This document shows, one piece after another, positions 37,192-45,606 of a stretch of 64,000 nucleotides of DNA. Source of the DNA: Lacipirellula limnantheis (GTDB taxonomy: Bacteria; Planctomycetota; Planctomycetia; Pirellulales; Lacipirellulaceae); contig NZ_CP036339.1 of assembly GCF_007746075.1 (NCBI RefSeq), forward strand, positions 806,001-870,000, given 5' to 3'. The notes under the pieces were generated by a model. That model had not been told where the DNA came from. It did not search any database and saw nothing but the letters and a program-made list of their open reading frames with translations. Position numbers and translations under genes: made by a program. Positions within the stretch are counted from its first letter, which is position 1, and the number at the start of each line of letters is the position of its first letter.

Positions 37192-39498
37192 TTGACGTTG
37201 TCGACGGTCCGACCGCTGAGGGTACCCGCGCCGCTGCTCGCAAGCGTCATCGCGATCGTCGCGGTCTCCCCCGTCTGCGCCCAATTACGAATCGTCGACT
37301 ACAACATCGCGCAGAACTACGACATCGCGGGCGATCCGGGCGGTCTCGACACGATCTTCACGGCGATCGGAGCCGAGGTGAGAAATGGCTTCGCCAAGCC
37401 GATCGATGTGCTGGCGGTCCAGGAAGCGAGCACCGACGGGTCCGACGCCGTTGCGCTTGCAGCGATTCTCAACGGCATCTACGGCGTCACCACCTACGCC
37501 GCGGCCCCAGTGCCGCTCAACGGCGTGTCGGGCGGTAACGGGCTGCCTGGGCTAGTTTACAACTCGGCGTCGGTGAATCTTGTGAGCGCCATCGCGCTGG
37601 GCGACGTTGGCTCGGGCGCCACCCAACAACCGCGATCGTCGTTGCGGTATCAACTACGGCCAGCGGGCTATGACGCTGCGGCCGACTTCTACATCTACAA
37701 CGATCACTACAAGTCGGACGACAGCTCAACCGATCAGGCTCGCCGCAACGTCGAGGCGCAAAGCGTGCGCGCGAACGCCGACTCCCTCGGCGAAGGAACT
37801 CACGCGATCTACGCCGGCGATTTCAACGTCTACAACGCCAACGAGGCGATGTATCAAACGTTACTCGCCGCCGGGCCGGGGCAGGCGCACGATCCTGCGT
37901 CTTTCACCAAACTGTACGCCACCCAGAGCCCGGCGACTGAGCTAGCCTTTCCCGGCCAGGTGCTCGGGGGCATGGACGATCGGTTCGACTTTCAACTGAT
38001 CACGGGGGAACTGCAAGACGGCGAAGGAATGAGCCAGTTGGCCGGGTCGTATCGTACGTTTGGAAATAACGGCACGCATGCGACGAACGGCGCGATCACG
38101 ACCGGCACGGGAGCCGCCGCCGACGTGCTCGCGGCGCTCGCACAGTCGAGCGACCATCTGCCGGTCGTGGCCGACTATCAATTGCCAGCGAAGCTCGGCG
38201 TCCAGGTTGCGTCGATTCCGAACTCCGTCGCCGCCGGCGCCGCGATTTCAATTGACGTGCTCATCGAGAATTTGGCCAGCGCCGTCACGGCGCTGGGCGC
38301 CGACGAACTCGACTACACGCTATCGGTCACGGGGGACTTGCTCGGCGGAGCCACTGGCACGATCGCCGCCCTGGCAACCGGACAGACGCGGCCGTTCTCG
38401 TTGAACACCTCCACGCCGGGGCTCAAAAGCGGCGTCCTGACGGTCGCTACCTCCAGCCAAGGCGCCGCGAATGCTCTCTTCACGCTGCCCGTCAGCTTCA
38501 TCGTCGGCGGCGGGGGCGGGCCGGTGCGCACGACGATCGCGCAGGACGACTTCGATGCGCCGCTGAACCTGGTGAGCTTTCAACAACTGCCCGTGGCCGG
38601 GACTTACACGGCGCCAGCCAGCGGCTTTGGCGAGTTTCAGATCGGCGTCAGCGCGACGATTCCATTCGCCTTACTCGACGATTCGACGGGGCCATTTCCC
38701 GGGGACGCGGTCGGCATCATCAATTCGGCCGCGAAGACCGACGCATGGTTTGGCGTAACGGATACGATCGACAATGCCGTGCCTGTCAATAATCCCAGCG
38801 GCGAGGCAGCGGCGACGTGGACGTTCGACGTTTCAGGAGCAAGCTCATTGGAGGTCTCGATCGACATGGGCGCGATGGGCGACTTCGAAGCGACAGGCGT
38901 CAATCGCGACCGGTTCGACTGGAGTTATTCGCTCGATGGCGGCGACTTTGCGCCATTGTTCGCGTCCTCGGTGGATGAGGCGGCGTCGGCCGCCTACACG
39001 ATGGCCAGCGGCATCGAAATCAATCTCTCCGATCCCCTGTCCATGACGCCCGCAGGCGGCGCAGCCGTGCAGTTATCGAACATATTGCAGACGCTGACGG
39101 CGCCGATCGCCGGACTGGGCGAGCTGCTTACTCTGCGGCTGGTCGCCAAGACCGACGGCACGAGCGAGGCCTACGCCTTCGACAACATCGTCGTGACAGG
39201 GCTCGTCGCCAGTTTCGCCGCAGCAGATTTCAATGACGACGGCTTCGTCGACGGCGCTGATCTGGCCGCCTGGCAAACGAACTTCGGCACGGCTAGCGGC
39301 GCTACCAAACTGCAGGGCGACGCCGATTTCGACGGCGACGTCGACGGCGCCGATTATCTCCTGTGGCAGCAGCAATGGACTGCACCCGGGGCGGGCGTGC
39401 CCGCTGTCGCGGAAGTCCCCGAGCCGACCGGGGCGCTGCTGCTGATGACGTCGCTCATCGGCATCGCTTGGCGGCGAATGAATGGACTAGGAAGATGA
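37192..39498 (+). CDS. PEP-CTERM-anchored EEP nuclease/phosphatase with dockerin-like repeat
   Basis: A 768-residue protein starting at a TTG just after a terminator. Signal peptide 1-30 (Val-Cys-Ala, then Gln). The EEP domain spans about 32-335 with complete motifs: LRIVDYNIAQ (Asn39), VLAVQEAS (Glu), YNDHYKSDD, YAGDFNVYN, DDRFDFQLI and SSDHLPVVADYQLPAK. A beta domain follows (GADELDYTLSVTGDLLGG), then a roughly 200-residue sandwich-like region, a dockerin-like repeat at about 675-730 (DFNDDGFVDGADLAAWQTNF, DADFDGDVDGADYLLWQQQW) and PEP-CTERM (VPEPTGALLLM). Predicted to be an exported, surface-held phosphoesterase. It overlaps the next, paralogous gene by four bases. Confidence 0.86.
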   Translation: MTLSTVRPLRVPAPLLASVIAIVAVSPVCAQLRIVDYNIAQNYDIAGDPGGLDTIFTAIGAEVRNGFAKPIDVLAVQEASTDGSDAVALAAILNGIYGVTTYAAAPVPLNGVSGGNGLPGLVYNSASVNLVSAIALGDVGSGATQQPRSSLRYQLRPAGYDAAADFYIYNDHYKSDDSSTDQARRNVEAQSVRANADSLGEGTHAIYAGDFNVYNANEAMYQTLLAAGPGQAHDPASFTKLYATQSPATELAFPGQVLGGMDDRFDFQLITGELQDGEGMSQLAGSYRTFGNNGTHATNGAITTGTGAAADVLAALAQSSDHLPVVADYQLPAKLGVQVASIPNSVAAGAAISIDVLIENLASAVTALGADELDYTLSVTGDLLGGATGTIAALATGQTRPFSLNTSTPGLKSGVLTVATSSQGAANALFTLPVSFIVGGGGGPVRTTIAQDDFDAPLNLVSFQQLPVAGTYTAPASGFGEFQIGVSATIPFALLDDSTGPFPGDAVGIINSAAKTDAWFGVTDTIDNAVPVNNPSGEAAATWTFDVSGASSLEVSIDMGAMGDFEATGVNRDRFDWSYSLDGGDFAPLFASSVDEAASAAYTMASGIEINLSDPLSMTPAGGAAVQLSNILQTLTAPIAGLGELLTLRLVAKTDGTSEAYAFDNIVVTGLVASFAAADFNDDGFVDGADLAAWQTNFGTASGATKLQGDADFDGDVDGADYLLWQQQWTAPGAGVPAVAEVPEPTGALLLMTSLIGIAWRRMNGLGR

Positions 39499-41102
39499 AT
39501 CTCCAAAGACGCCGCCTGTTGTGGTGCGCTGCCGTGGCGTGCACCCCCCTGCTCTGCTCCGCCAGGCTGGCACACGGCCAGCTGCGCATTGTCTCGTACA
39601 ACACGCTCACCGCCGAGAACCCAGGCGTGCAGACAGCCCGCCCAACCGCGGCGACGGTGCTCGAAGCTATCGGTCTACAATCGGTCAACGGCATTGCCAA
39701 GCCAATCGACGTCATGCTGCTGCAGGAGCAGTACACAACGGAGATTTCCACGCAATCGTTCGTCGACGTACTCAACGGGATCTACGGGCCAGGCACGTAC
39801 GCGAGGTCGACGCTCAACGCCCTAGCTAGCGATTTCAGCCTGCGCCGCGGCGGCGGACCGGCGATGCTCTACAACACGACGACCGTGCAGCTGATCAACG
39901 AATTGCGATTTGGCACGGTCAACGGTTCCAATCAAGCCCGCTCGGCCATGCGGTATCAGCTGCGTCCCGTGGGCTACGACGCTTCGGCCGACTTTTACGC
40001 CTACAGCGATCACTACAAGGCGGGCGACACGGCTGACGACCAGACGCGGCGCAACATCGAGGCCGTCGCCGTCCGCAACAATGCCAACGCCTTGGGCGAG
40101 GGCGCCCACCTGATCTTCGCGGGAGACTACAACATTCAATCCAGCGGCGAAGCGATGTTTCAGACGCTGGTTGCGCCGGGGGCCGGCCAAGCGAACGATC
40201 CGCTGAACGCCTCGGGAACTCCCGGCTCGCCGGTGACGTGGCGCGACAACTCGGCTTACAAAGCGATTCACACGCAAGATCCCGACGGACCGATGGACGA
40301 TCGGTTCGATTTCCAGCTTGTGTCGGGAGAGATGCTCGATGGCGAGGGGATGAGCATCGTTCTCAATTCGTACCGGACGTTCGGCAACAACGGCACTCAT
40401 TCGCTCAACGGCGCGATCACCACCGGAAGCGGCGCCTCGGCGGCGGTGCTCAGCGCGCTCCGTTCGAACAGCGATCACCTGCCGGTCGTGGCCGACTATC
40501 AGTTGCCGGCGAAGATGGGCGTCGAGTTGGCCGCCGTGCCGCCAATCGTGACGCTGGGAGCATCGATCTCGCTTGATGTGACCGTTTCGAACATCGCCAG
40601 CGTCGTCGCCGCCATCGGCGCCGACGAACTCGATTACACGCTGAGCGTCTCGGGCGATCTGTTCGGAGGGGCTGTCGGCATTGACCTGGCGCTTGGCGGC
40701 GGCAACGTCCACCAAGTGACGCTCAGCACGGCAACGCCGGGAATCAAAAGCGGCGTCCTCACCGTGACGAGCACCAGTCAAGGCGCCGCCAATGCACTGC
40801 AGACATTTCCGGTTCAATTCGAAGTTGCCGCGCCGTTCCTGGCGGCCGACTTCAACGAGAACGGGTTCGTCGACGGCGTGGACCTCGCGACGTGGCAGAC
40901 GAACTTCGGGCTGGCGGAAGGAGCGACGAAGTCCGTCGGCGACGCAAATCTCGACGGAGCCGTCGATGGCAACGACTATCTGCTCTGGCAGCGGGAGTTC
41001 GACGCGGCGGCCAGTTCGGTCGCCTCGGCAAGCGTCCCCGAGCCCGCAGCCGCAGCGATGGTGCTACTGGGGATGGCGCTTGTCATGCGACGCCGGCGGT
41101 AG
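39495..41102 (+). CDS. PEP-CTERM-anchored EEP nuclease/phosphatase with dockerin-like repeat (paralogue)
   Basis: A 535-residue paralogue translated from an ATG overlapping the previous stop (ATGA), so the two are coupled. Signal peptide 1-28 after a run of Arg residues. EEP motifs are complete: LRIVSYNTLT (Asn36), DVMLLQEQY (Glu), YSDHYKAGD, FAGDYNIQS, DDRFDFQLVSG and NSDHLPVVADYQLPAK. The GADELDYTLSVSGDLFGG beta domain is shared with the upstream gene, but the 200-residue sandwich region is missing. Dockerin-like repeat about 450-503 (DFNENGFVDGVDLATWQTNF, DANLDGAVDGNDYLLWQREF) and PEP-CTERM (VPEPAAAAMVLLGM, final RRRR). The frame is open upstream to 39363 inside the previous gene. Confidence 0.87.
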   Translation: MNLQRRRLLWCAAVACTPLLCSARLAHGQLRIVSYNTLTAENPGVQTARPTAATVLEAIGLQSVNGIAKPIDVMLLQEQYTTEISTQSFVDVLNGIYGPGTYARSTLNALASDFSLRRGGGPAMLYNTTTVQLINELRFGTVNGSNQARSAMRYQLRPVGYDASADFYAYSDHYKAGDTADDQTRRNIEAVAVRNNANALGEGAHLIFAGDYNIQSSGEAMFQTLVAPGAGQANDPLNASGTPGSPVTWRDNSAYKAIHTQDPDGPMDDRFDFQLVSGEMLDGEGMSIVLNSYRTFGNNGTHSLNGAITTGSGASAAVLSALRSNSDHLPVVADYQLPAKMGVELAAVPPIVTLGASISLDVTVSNIASVVAAIGADELDYTLSVSGDLFGGAVGIDLALGGGNVHQVTLSTATPGIKSGVLTVTSTSQGAANALQTFPVQFEVAAPFLAADFNENGFVDGVDLATWQTNFGLAEGATKSVGDANLDGAVDGNDYLLWQREFDAAASSVASASVPEPAAAAMVLLGMALVMRRRR

Positions 41103-41170
41103 TTCGAGAACGTGCGTGGCGGTACTCATGCCGGACCCCTCGGGTTACCTCGGGGTGACAGGATTCGGTG

Positions 41171-42109
41171 CTAATCCTGCCCGCCGGCCGCGGGCTCGTA
41201 TTCAAAGTCCCGCCACTTCATCGCCCGTCGAAACGGCTCGATGCGCAGCATCACTTCGCCGTTCTGAAACAGCCGCACCGTGCCGTTCGATTCGCTCACG
41301 CTGATGGCGATCGCTTGCGACGCGCGGCTGATCGACGCCGCCGCCCAATGGCGCGCGCCTAGCCCCTTGCTCAGGGTGATGTCGGCCGCCGGCGCCGAAA
41401 CATGCTGGCAGGCCGCCACCACCGTGCCATCCGAGGCGACGACGAACGCGCCGTCCAGCTGCGCGATCTCCTTGATCGCTTCGCGCACCTTCGGGTCGTT
41501 CAATTGCCGTTCATGCGTGCCGTATCCCTTCACCGGGTCGAACCCCAGCGGATGGCAATGCTTAAGCACCGTACGGTGATCGCCGACGACGAACAGCGTG
41601 CCGACGGGCTTCCCTTCGCGACCCTCTCGGCCAATAGAGACGGCCAGGTCGACGGCCGTCTTGAGAGTATCGAGTGGCACGCGCGTCTCCAGCTGGCGCA
41701 GGTCCTGCGCGGTCAGCCGCCCCAGATGCTCGTCGAGCCGGATGACGCTCAGCGAGTCAATCACCCCCGCCTCGAAGCCGCTGTACATGGCGATGACGCA
41801 GGCAGCCGGATTGAGCAAGTCGTCGGCGACGCTTTCCAGCAACGCGCGAGTCAGTTGCTCGTAAACGGGGCTGTCGCTGGCAACGAGCTGAATCACGCTA
41901 AAGCCCGCGTCGGCGGCGCCGGCCAGATCGGCGGCCCGGTCCGCCGCGAGCAACACATTCAACCCCTCGGTTGCCTTGCGAAGCTTCGCCCAATCCTGCG
42001 GATGTTCCAGCAAAAACAGCAGCGAATCGGCCTCCGCCGTTTTCGCCAGCTGTCGCGCGACGAGACAGAACGTTTCGAGCTGCTCGGAAAACTTGACCGG
42101 TGATGACAT
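41171..42109 (-). CDS. Diadenylate cyclase (DAC/DisA_N) domain protein
   Basis: A 312-residue protein whose C-terminal half carries the DAC fold: GTLFVVGDHRT (about 170-180), the DGA motif (Asp219-Gly-Ala221 in QLDGAFVVASDGTVV) and the second active-site loop at 250-260 (LGARHWAAASIS). Canonical enzymes have RHR in that loop; here it reads Arg253-His254-Trp255. The DAC domain would make c-di-AMP from two ATP. The N-terminal 140 residues, without signal peptide, look like a separate regulatory domain. It lacks the DNA-binding C-terminal part of true DisA. It is convergent with the EEP gene and has no operon partner. Confidence 0.8.
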   Translation of the reverse strand: MSSPVKFSEQLETFCLVARQLAKTAEADSLLFLLEHPQDWAKLRKATEGLNVLLAADRAADLAGAADAGFSVIQLVASDSPVYEQLTRALLESVADDLLNPAACVIAMYSGFEAGVIDSLSVIRLDEHLGRLTAQDLRQLETRVPLDTLKTAVDLAVSIGREGREGKPVGTLFVVGDHRTVLKHCHPLGFDPVKGYGTHERQLNDPKVREAIKEIAQLDGAFVVASDGTVVAACQHVSAPAADITLSKGLGARHWAAASISRASQAIAISVSESNGTVRLFQNGEVMLRIEPFRRAMKWRDFEYEPAAGGQD

Positions 42110-42338
42110 TGCCGCGCCGCGCTAAAGGGAGCTCGCTCAGAGAAGGAAGTCTCGGGCGCTGCATCCCCCGTGGCGAAAGCGATTGCGAGACTCGGCGCCA
42201 GCAGCGGCGTCGGCCGAGGTTGCCCCACGCGATCGGCGGCGCGAGAGAAAGCATGCCGTCGAGATGCTGCAATGTACGCGACGAGCCCACTTCGTTCAAT
42301 GCCGATGGAGCTTCATCGCCGCGAGGAAAGGGTTCCGC

Positions 42339-44312
42339 CTAGCGCTGCGTGTGTCCCGGGGCAGTGGCGACGGGCCCCGCGTCGGGAGCCGCATCGTATG
42401 GCCCGAAAGCCAGCCGATCGTACAACACCAGCGCGTGGATCGCATGACCCAAGGGGCCGGCTTCCCAGTCGCGGGTCCGATTCGCATGCATGATGTTGGC
42501 CAGGTAGTTGACTGCTCTGACGGTGCGATAGTAGTTCAACTGCTCGTCCGACCCGGCGTAGATCAACAGCTCCAGTTGGTGGCCAGTCGTCTTCAACCGC
42601 CGATCGATGTCAGGATCGGCCGCCGAGCCCTTAAACCAGTCGGTGCTGAAGCTGCCGTCGCTGTTTTGCAGTCGGTAGGCGTAATTCTGGTAATTGGCCA
42701 CGAACTTCTGCGCCGCGGCGTACTGGCCGTCGATCGGCAGGCCCGCGGCTTTCCGCTTCTTCACCGCCAGCGCGAGTCCCGCCAGGCGATGAGTTCCGCC
42801 GCAGGCCGCCGTGCGCACTGGCTGCGCCATTTCTTCCGCCATTAGCTTGGGAAAGTCCCATTGCATCCCCTGGTCATTGACCCAGGTGTCGTTAATGTCG
42901 AGATAACGCTGCAAGCCGATGAGCTTGAAGGTCAACTCGGTCTTGGGATAGCAGGTAAGCTTTTCCACTTCGATCAGATCGTTGACCGTGAAGTCTTTCC
43001 CTTCGACCTTGAGCGGATAGTCCGATCGGACGCGGGCCTGGGCCAAGAGCGCGAGCAACTGCCCATGATGCCCTTGCAGCGCCGGACCGACCTTCACGCG
43101 CAGGTCCCCGTCTTCGTTCAGGTACATCAGCGTGCGGTTTTCGCACGGCTGATTAAAGCAGAGCCACCCCACTGCGGTTATCGGCTGCGACTTCCCGCCC
43201 CCTTGCAGCACGCGGCTATGTACTTCGTAGGCCAGCATGCCGTGCATGACCTCCCACGGACTGCGCTCCGAGGCGACGAGCGGGCGGTTGTAGTAATACT
43301 TGAGCACCTGCCGCACCTTGTTGCGGAGGAGAATCTGGTTCTTTGTCAGCGGCGACAACGCGCGCTTCGGCTGCGCCGCGGAGGGTTCGTCCGCTTCCTC
43401 GAAACTCTTGGGATCCGTCGGGTTGTCGACGCGATCGCTCGGCCGCGAGTAGCGGTCTGGTTCGCCGAGCGCGATGTTGCCGGTCGTGGAACTCGGCTGC
43501 GGCGCCTCGCTGAGCGGACGGGCGCCCGTCGTGGTCGAGTCGTCCGCGGCGGCGCCAGTGTACTCTGGTTCTTGCGGATCGCCAGGCGCGTCGGTTGCCG
43601 GCGCGGTCGCCGAGAAATCGTCAATTGGCGCCATCTCGTCGTTCGCAGGCGCCGCGATGATCGGCGCCCCGGTCTCTTCCTCATCGTCGCCCGGCGACGG
43701 CGCGATGGCGGGACCCTCGAGCTTGATCGGCGCATGCAATCGGATGCCGTCTCCCTGCGGCTCGACCGGAGCAGGCTCCGCGGTCGGCAACGTCGGAACC
43801 GTCGAGGCTAGTGGCAGCGACGGGCCAGCGTCCACTGGGGCGAGAGCCGGCGCGGATGCCTCGGGCGTTGTCGGCAAGGTGGGAAATTGTGGCTCGGAGA
43901 ACGCTTCTTCGGCGGCCTGTGGTGCGGTGAGGCTCCCTGAGCCGGCCGGGCGCCATTTGCCGGCGGCTGCCTTCGCCGCGGATGAACTTGAGGCAAGGCG
44001 CGGCGTTGGGGCCAGGGGCGTCGCCGCGCTCGCCGGTGGCGCCGGCGTCGGCGCTGTCATGGCCGGCGGCGCTTCATTTCGTGCCGAGGTGTGAGCCGGC
44101 CGCACATCGGGCAAGATGCCTCGGTTGACCATCGACAGGATAGTCGCATCAAGGCTGTTTGGTTGCGGCGCAACTTGCGGCGCGAGCGTCGACGGCGCGT
44201 GGAATGACTCGTTCCCAGCCGCGGGCGGCAGCAAACCGGCGAGAAGTCCCGCCGACGCGAGCAAGCAACCGGCACGAAACCCCGTCAACGCAATTCGCGA
44301 GCGCACCGTCAT
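42339..44312 (-). CDS. Large conserved exported protein with Pro/Ala-rich linker
   Basis: A 657-residue protein. Residues 1-33 are a signal peptide. About 35-320 are a low-complexity Pro/Ala/Thr/Glu-rich linker without structure. The C-terminal part (about 325-640) is ordered and helical: NQILLRNKVRQVLKYYYNRP, WEVMHGMLAYEVHSRV, GDLRVKVGPALQGHHGQLLA, VEKLTCYPKTELTFKLIGLQ, ACGGTHRLAGLALAVKKRKA, and RLQNSDGSFSTDWFKG. The QNSDGSFSTDWF and GHAIHALVLYDRL phrases recall alpha/alpha-toroid repeats of prenyltransferase-like proteins, but no catalytic site is identifiable. I recognise it as a protein type conserved in planctomycetes without known function. It is monocistronic. Confidence 0.78.
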   Translation of the reverse strand: MTVRSRIALTGFRAGCLLASAGLLAGLLPPAAGNESFHAPSTLAPQVAPQPNSLDATILSMVNRGILPDVRPAHTSARNEAPPAMTAPTPAPPASAATPLAPTPRLASSSSAAKAAAGKWRPAGSGSLTAPQAAEEAFSEPQFPTLPTTPEASAPALAPVDAGPSLPLASTVPTLPTAEPAPVEPQGDGIRLHAPIKLEGPAIAPSPGDDEEETGAPIIAAPANDEMAPIDDFSATAPATDAPGDPQEPEYTGAAADDSTTTGARPLSEAPQPSSTTGNIALGEPDRYSRPSDRVDNPTDPKSFEEADEPSAAQPKRALSPLTKNQILLRNKVRQVLKYYYNRPLVASERSPWEVMHGMLAYEVHSRVLQGGGKSQPITAVGWLCFNQPCENRTLMYLNEDGDLRVKVGPALQGHHGQLLALLAQARVRSDYPLKVEGKDFTVNDLIEVEKLTCYPKTELTFKLIGLQRYLDINDTWVNDQGMQWDFPKLMAEEMAQPVRTAACGGTHRLAGLALAVKKRKAAGLPIDGQYAAAQKFVANYQNYAYRLQNSDGSFSTDWFKGSAADPDIDRRLKTTGHQLELLIYAGSDEQLNYYRTVRAVNYLANIMHANRTRDWEAGPLGHAIHALVLYDRLAFGPYDAAPDAGPVATAPGHTQR

Positions 44313-44712
44313 CGTCGTTCCCCCCTCGAACGTTCACCAATCATTGCGCAGGCGCGACGGCTGACGAGGCGCCGCTATCGGCGCTGAAGCGACGATAGCG
44401 AAGCAGTGTGCCGAAGGCTCGACGCTCGATCCAATCGCCGCCTTCCCCAGCGACGACAGACGAGCGCGGTCGCGCAGCGGGACGTGGTGTTCCCGCCCCA
44501 TTGGTATCGGGCGGCGACGGCGTGAAGTTCAGCCCGATTGCCGCAAGCAGCTCGGGGCCTTACAGACAAGTAACGCCCGGCAGCAAGATGTCGCGCCAGC
44601 GGCGTCTGACTCGTGGAAACGGTCGAAGTCCAGGGAATCCAGACTTCCCCAGCCTGTTTTAGAGCTCCACTCTGGCCAGACTGCCGAGAGTCCCACTCGC
44701 GTCGCCCGATCC
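44313..44712. other. Intergenic region without a gene
   Basis: In these 400 bases I see no convincing coding frame. A hairpin with perfect 8-base arms (CGCTATCG 44373-44380, CGATAGCG 44393-44400) lies just upstream of the 42339-44312 gene, overlapping a smaller GCGCCG/CGGCGC hairpin, so alternative folds are possible. Confidence 0.45.
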
Positions 44713-45408
44713 CTACTTTACAGCCGTCTCGCCAGGCTGCGTTGCGACGCTAGCAGCCGGAGCAGGCCCGACGACGCTGCTGGCGTAGGCCCGCCAGGCC
44801 TGGACGTCGTTCCCCAATTCCTGGTCCGGCGCCGTTTTCTTCATCGCTTCCACGCCAGCATATTGCATCGCCGGGTCGCGATCTTTTAGCGCAGCGGCCA
44901 AACCGGCAATGCTCTCTTTCGTTTCCATGTCGCCCAGCGCATTGACTGCGGCGAGCCGGACGTCGAGATCGGCGTCGGTGGCGACCATCTTGCTGAGCGG
45001 TTCGACGGCCTTCGCCTCCTTCCGCTTCCCCAGCAGTCGGCAGCAGGTCACCTTCACGTCGCGGTCGTCGTCATTCAGACCCGCCAGCAGCATGGCGCTG
45101 GCCATCGGCGTCCGGAACTCGGCGACCGTCTCTTGAATCGCCCGCCGCACGATCGGATCTGGTTCCGTGCGAATCTGCAGGGCCAGTTGTTCGCACGCCT
45201 TGGTCTGCGCGTCGTTGTCCTCGTCCAGCGCGCGGGGGCCGATCTCTCGGATCGCCGCCGCCCGCATCCCCGGCGTGATGATCGTCGTCCGGTCCTTGGT
45301 GACATGCCACGGCCAAAGTTGGCAACCAGTCGCGGCCCCCAGCAGCAACGCACCGACCGCCGCGGGCGAGGCGACGCGGCACAGTGTGTTCAGCATTCTC
45401 GTCGACAT
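44713..45408 (-). CDS. HEAT-repeat lipoprotein
   Basis: A 231-residue protein. The lipoprotein signal ends in LLLGAATGC (Cys about 29). The rest consists of HEAT/PBS-lyase-type repeats: ASAMLLAGLNDDDRDVKVTC, AVEPLSKMVATDADLDVRLA, AVNALGDMETKESIAGLAAA and LKDRDPAMQYAGVEAMKKT. Such repeats make a curved protein-binding surface. Starts at 45408 or, eight residues longer, 45432 are both possible, and neither has a strong ribosome-binding site; the shorter gives a normal signal peptide. It is divergent from the ABC permease gene, and nothing in the context identifies a partner. Confidence 0.75.
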   Translation of the reverse strand: MSTRMLNTLCRVASPAAVGALLLGAATGCQLWPWHVTKDRTTIITPGMRAAAIREIGPRALDEDNDAQTKACEQLALQIRTEPDPIVRRAIQETVAEFRTPMASAMLLAGLNDDDRDVKVTCCRLLGKRKEAKAVEPLSKMVATDADLDVRLAAVNALGDMETKESIAGLAAALKDRDPAMQYAGVEAMKKTAPDQELGNDVQAWRAYASSVVGPAPAASVATQPGETAVK

Positions 45409-45606
45409 CAGGAATCGGCGGGAGTTAGGCATCTGAAGGACGGAAAAGGAGCGCGCTGGCAGGCAGGTCGGGCGGACCGTATCAAATCGGCCTCCCAACT
45501 GCCAGGGCAGGTTGGCGTTCGAGCCAGGATGCGGGTCGATCCTCAAGCTGGGGCCAGCCAGGCGCCCAGCGGCCGTGGCGGGCCACAGTGATTACAATGT
45601 CGTCGC

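Noticed and set aside
44375..44569. Small minus-strand open frame between the large exported protein and the HEAT lipoprotein
   Set aside because: Arg- and Cys-rich composition, no ribosome-binding site and no motif; it looks like chance in GC-rich DNA.
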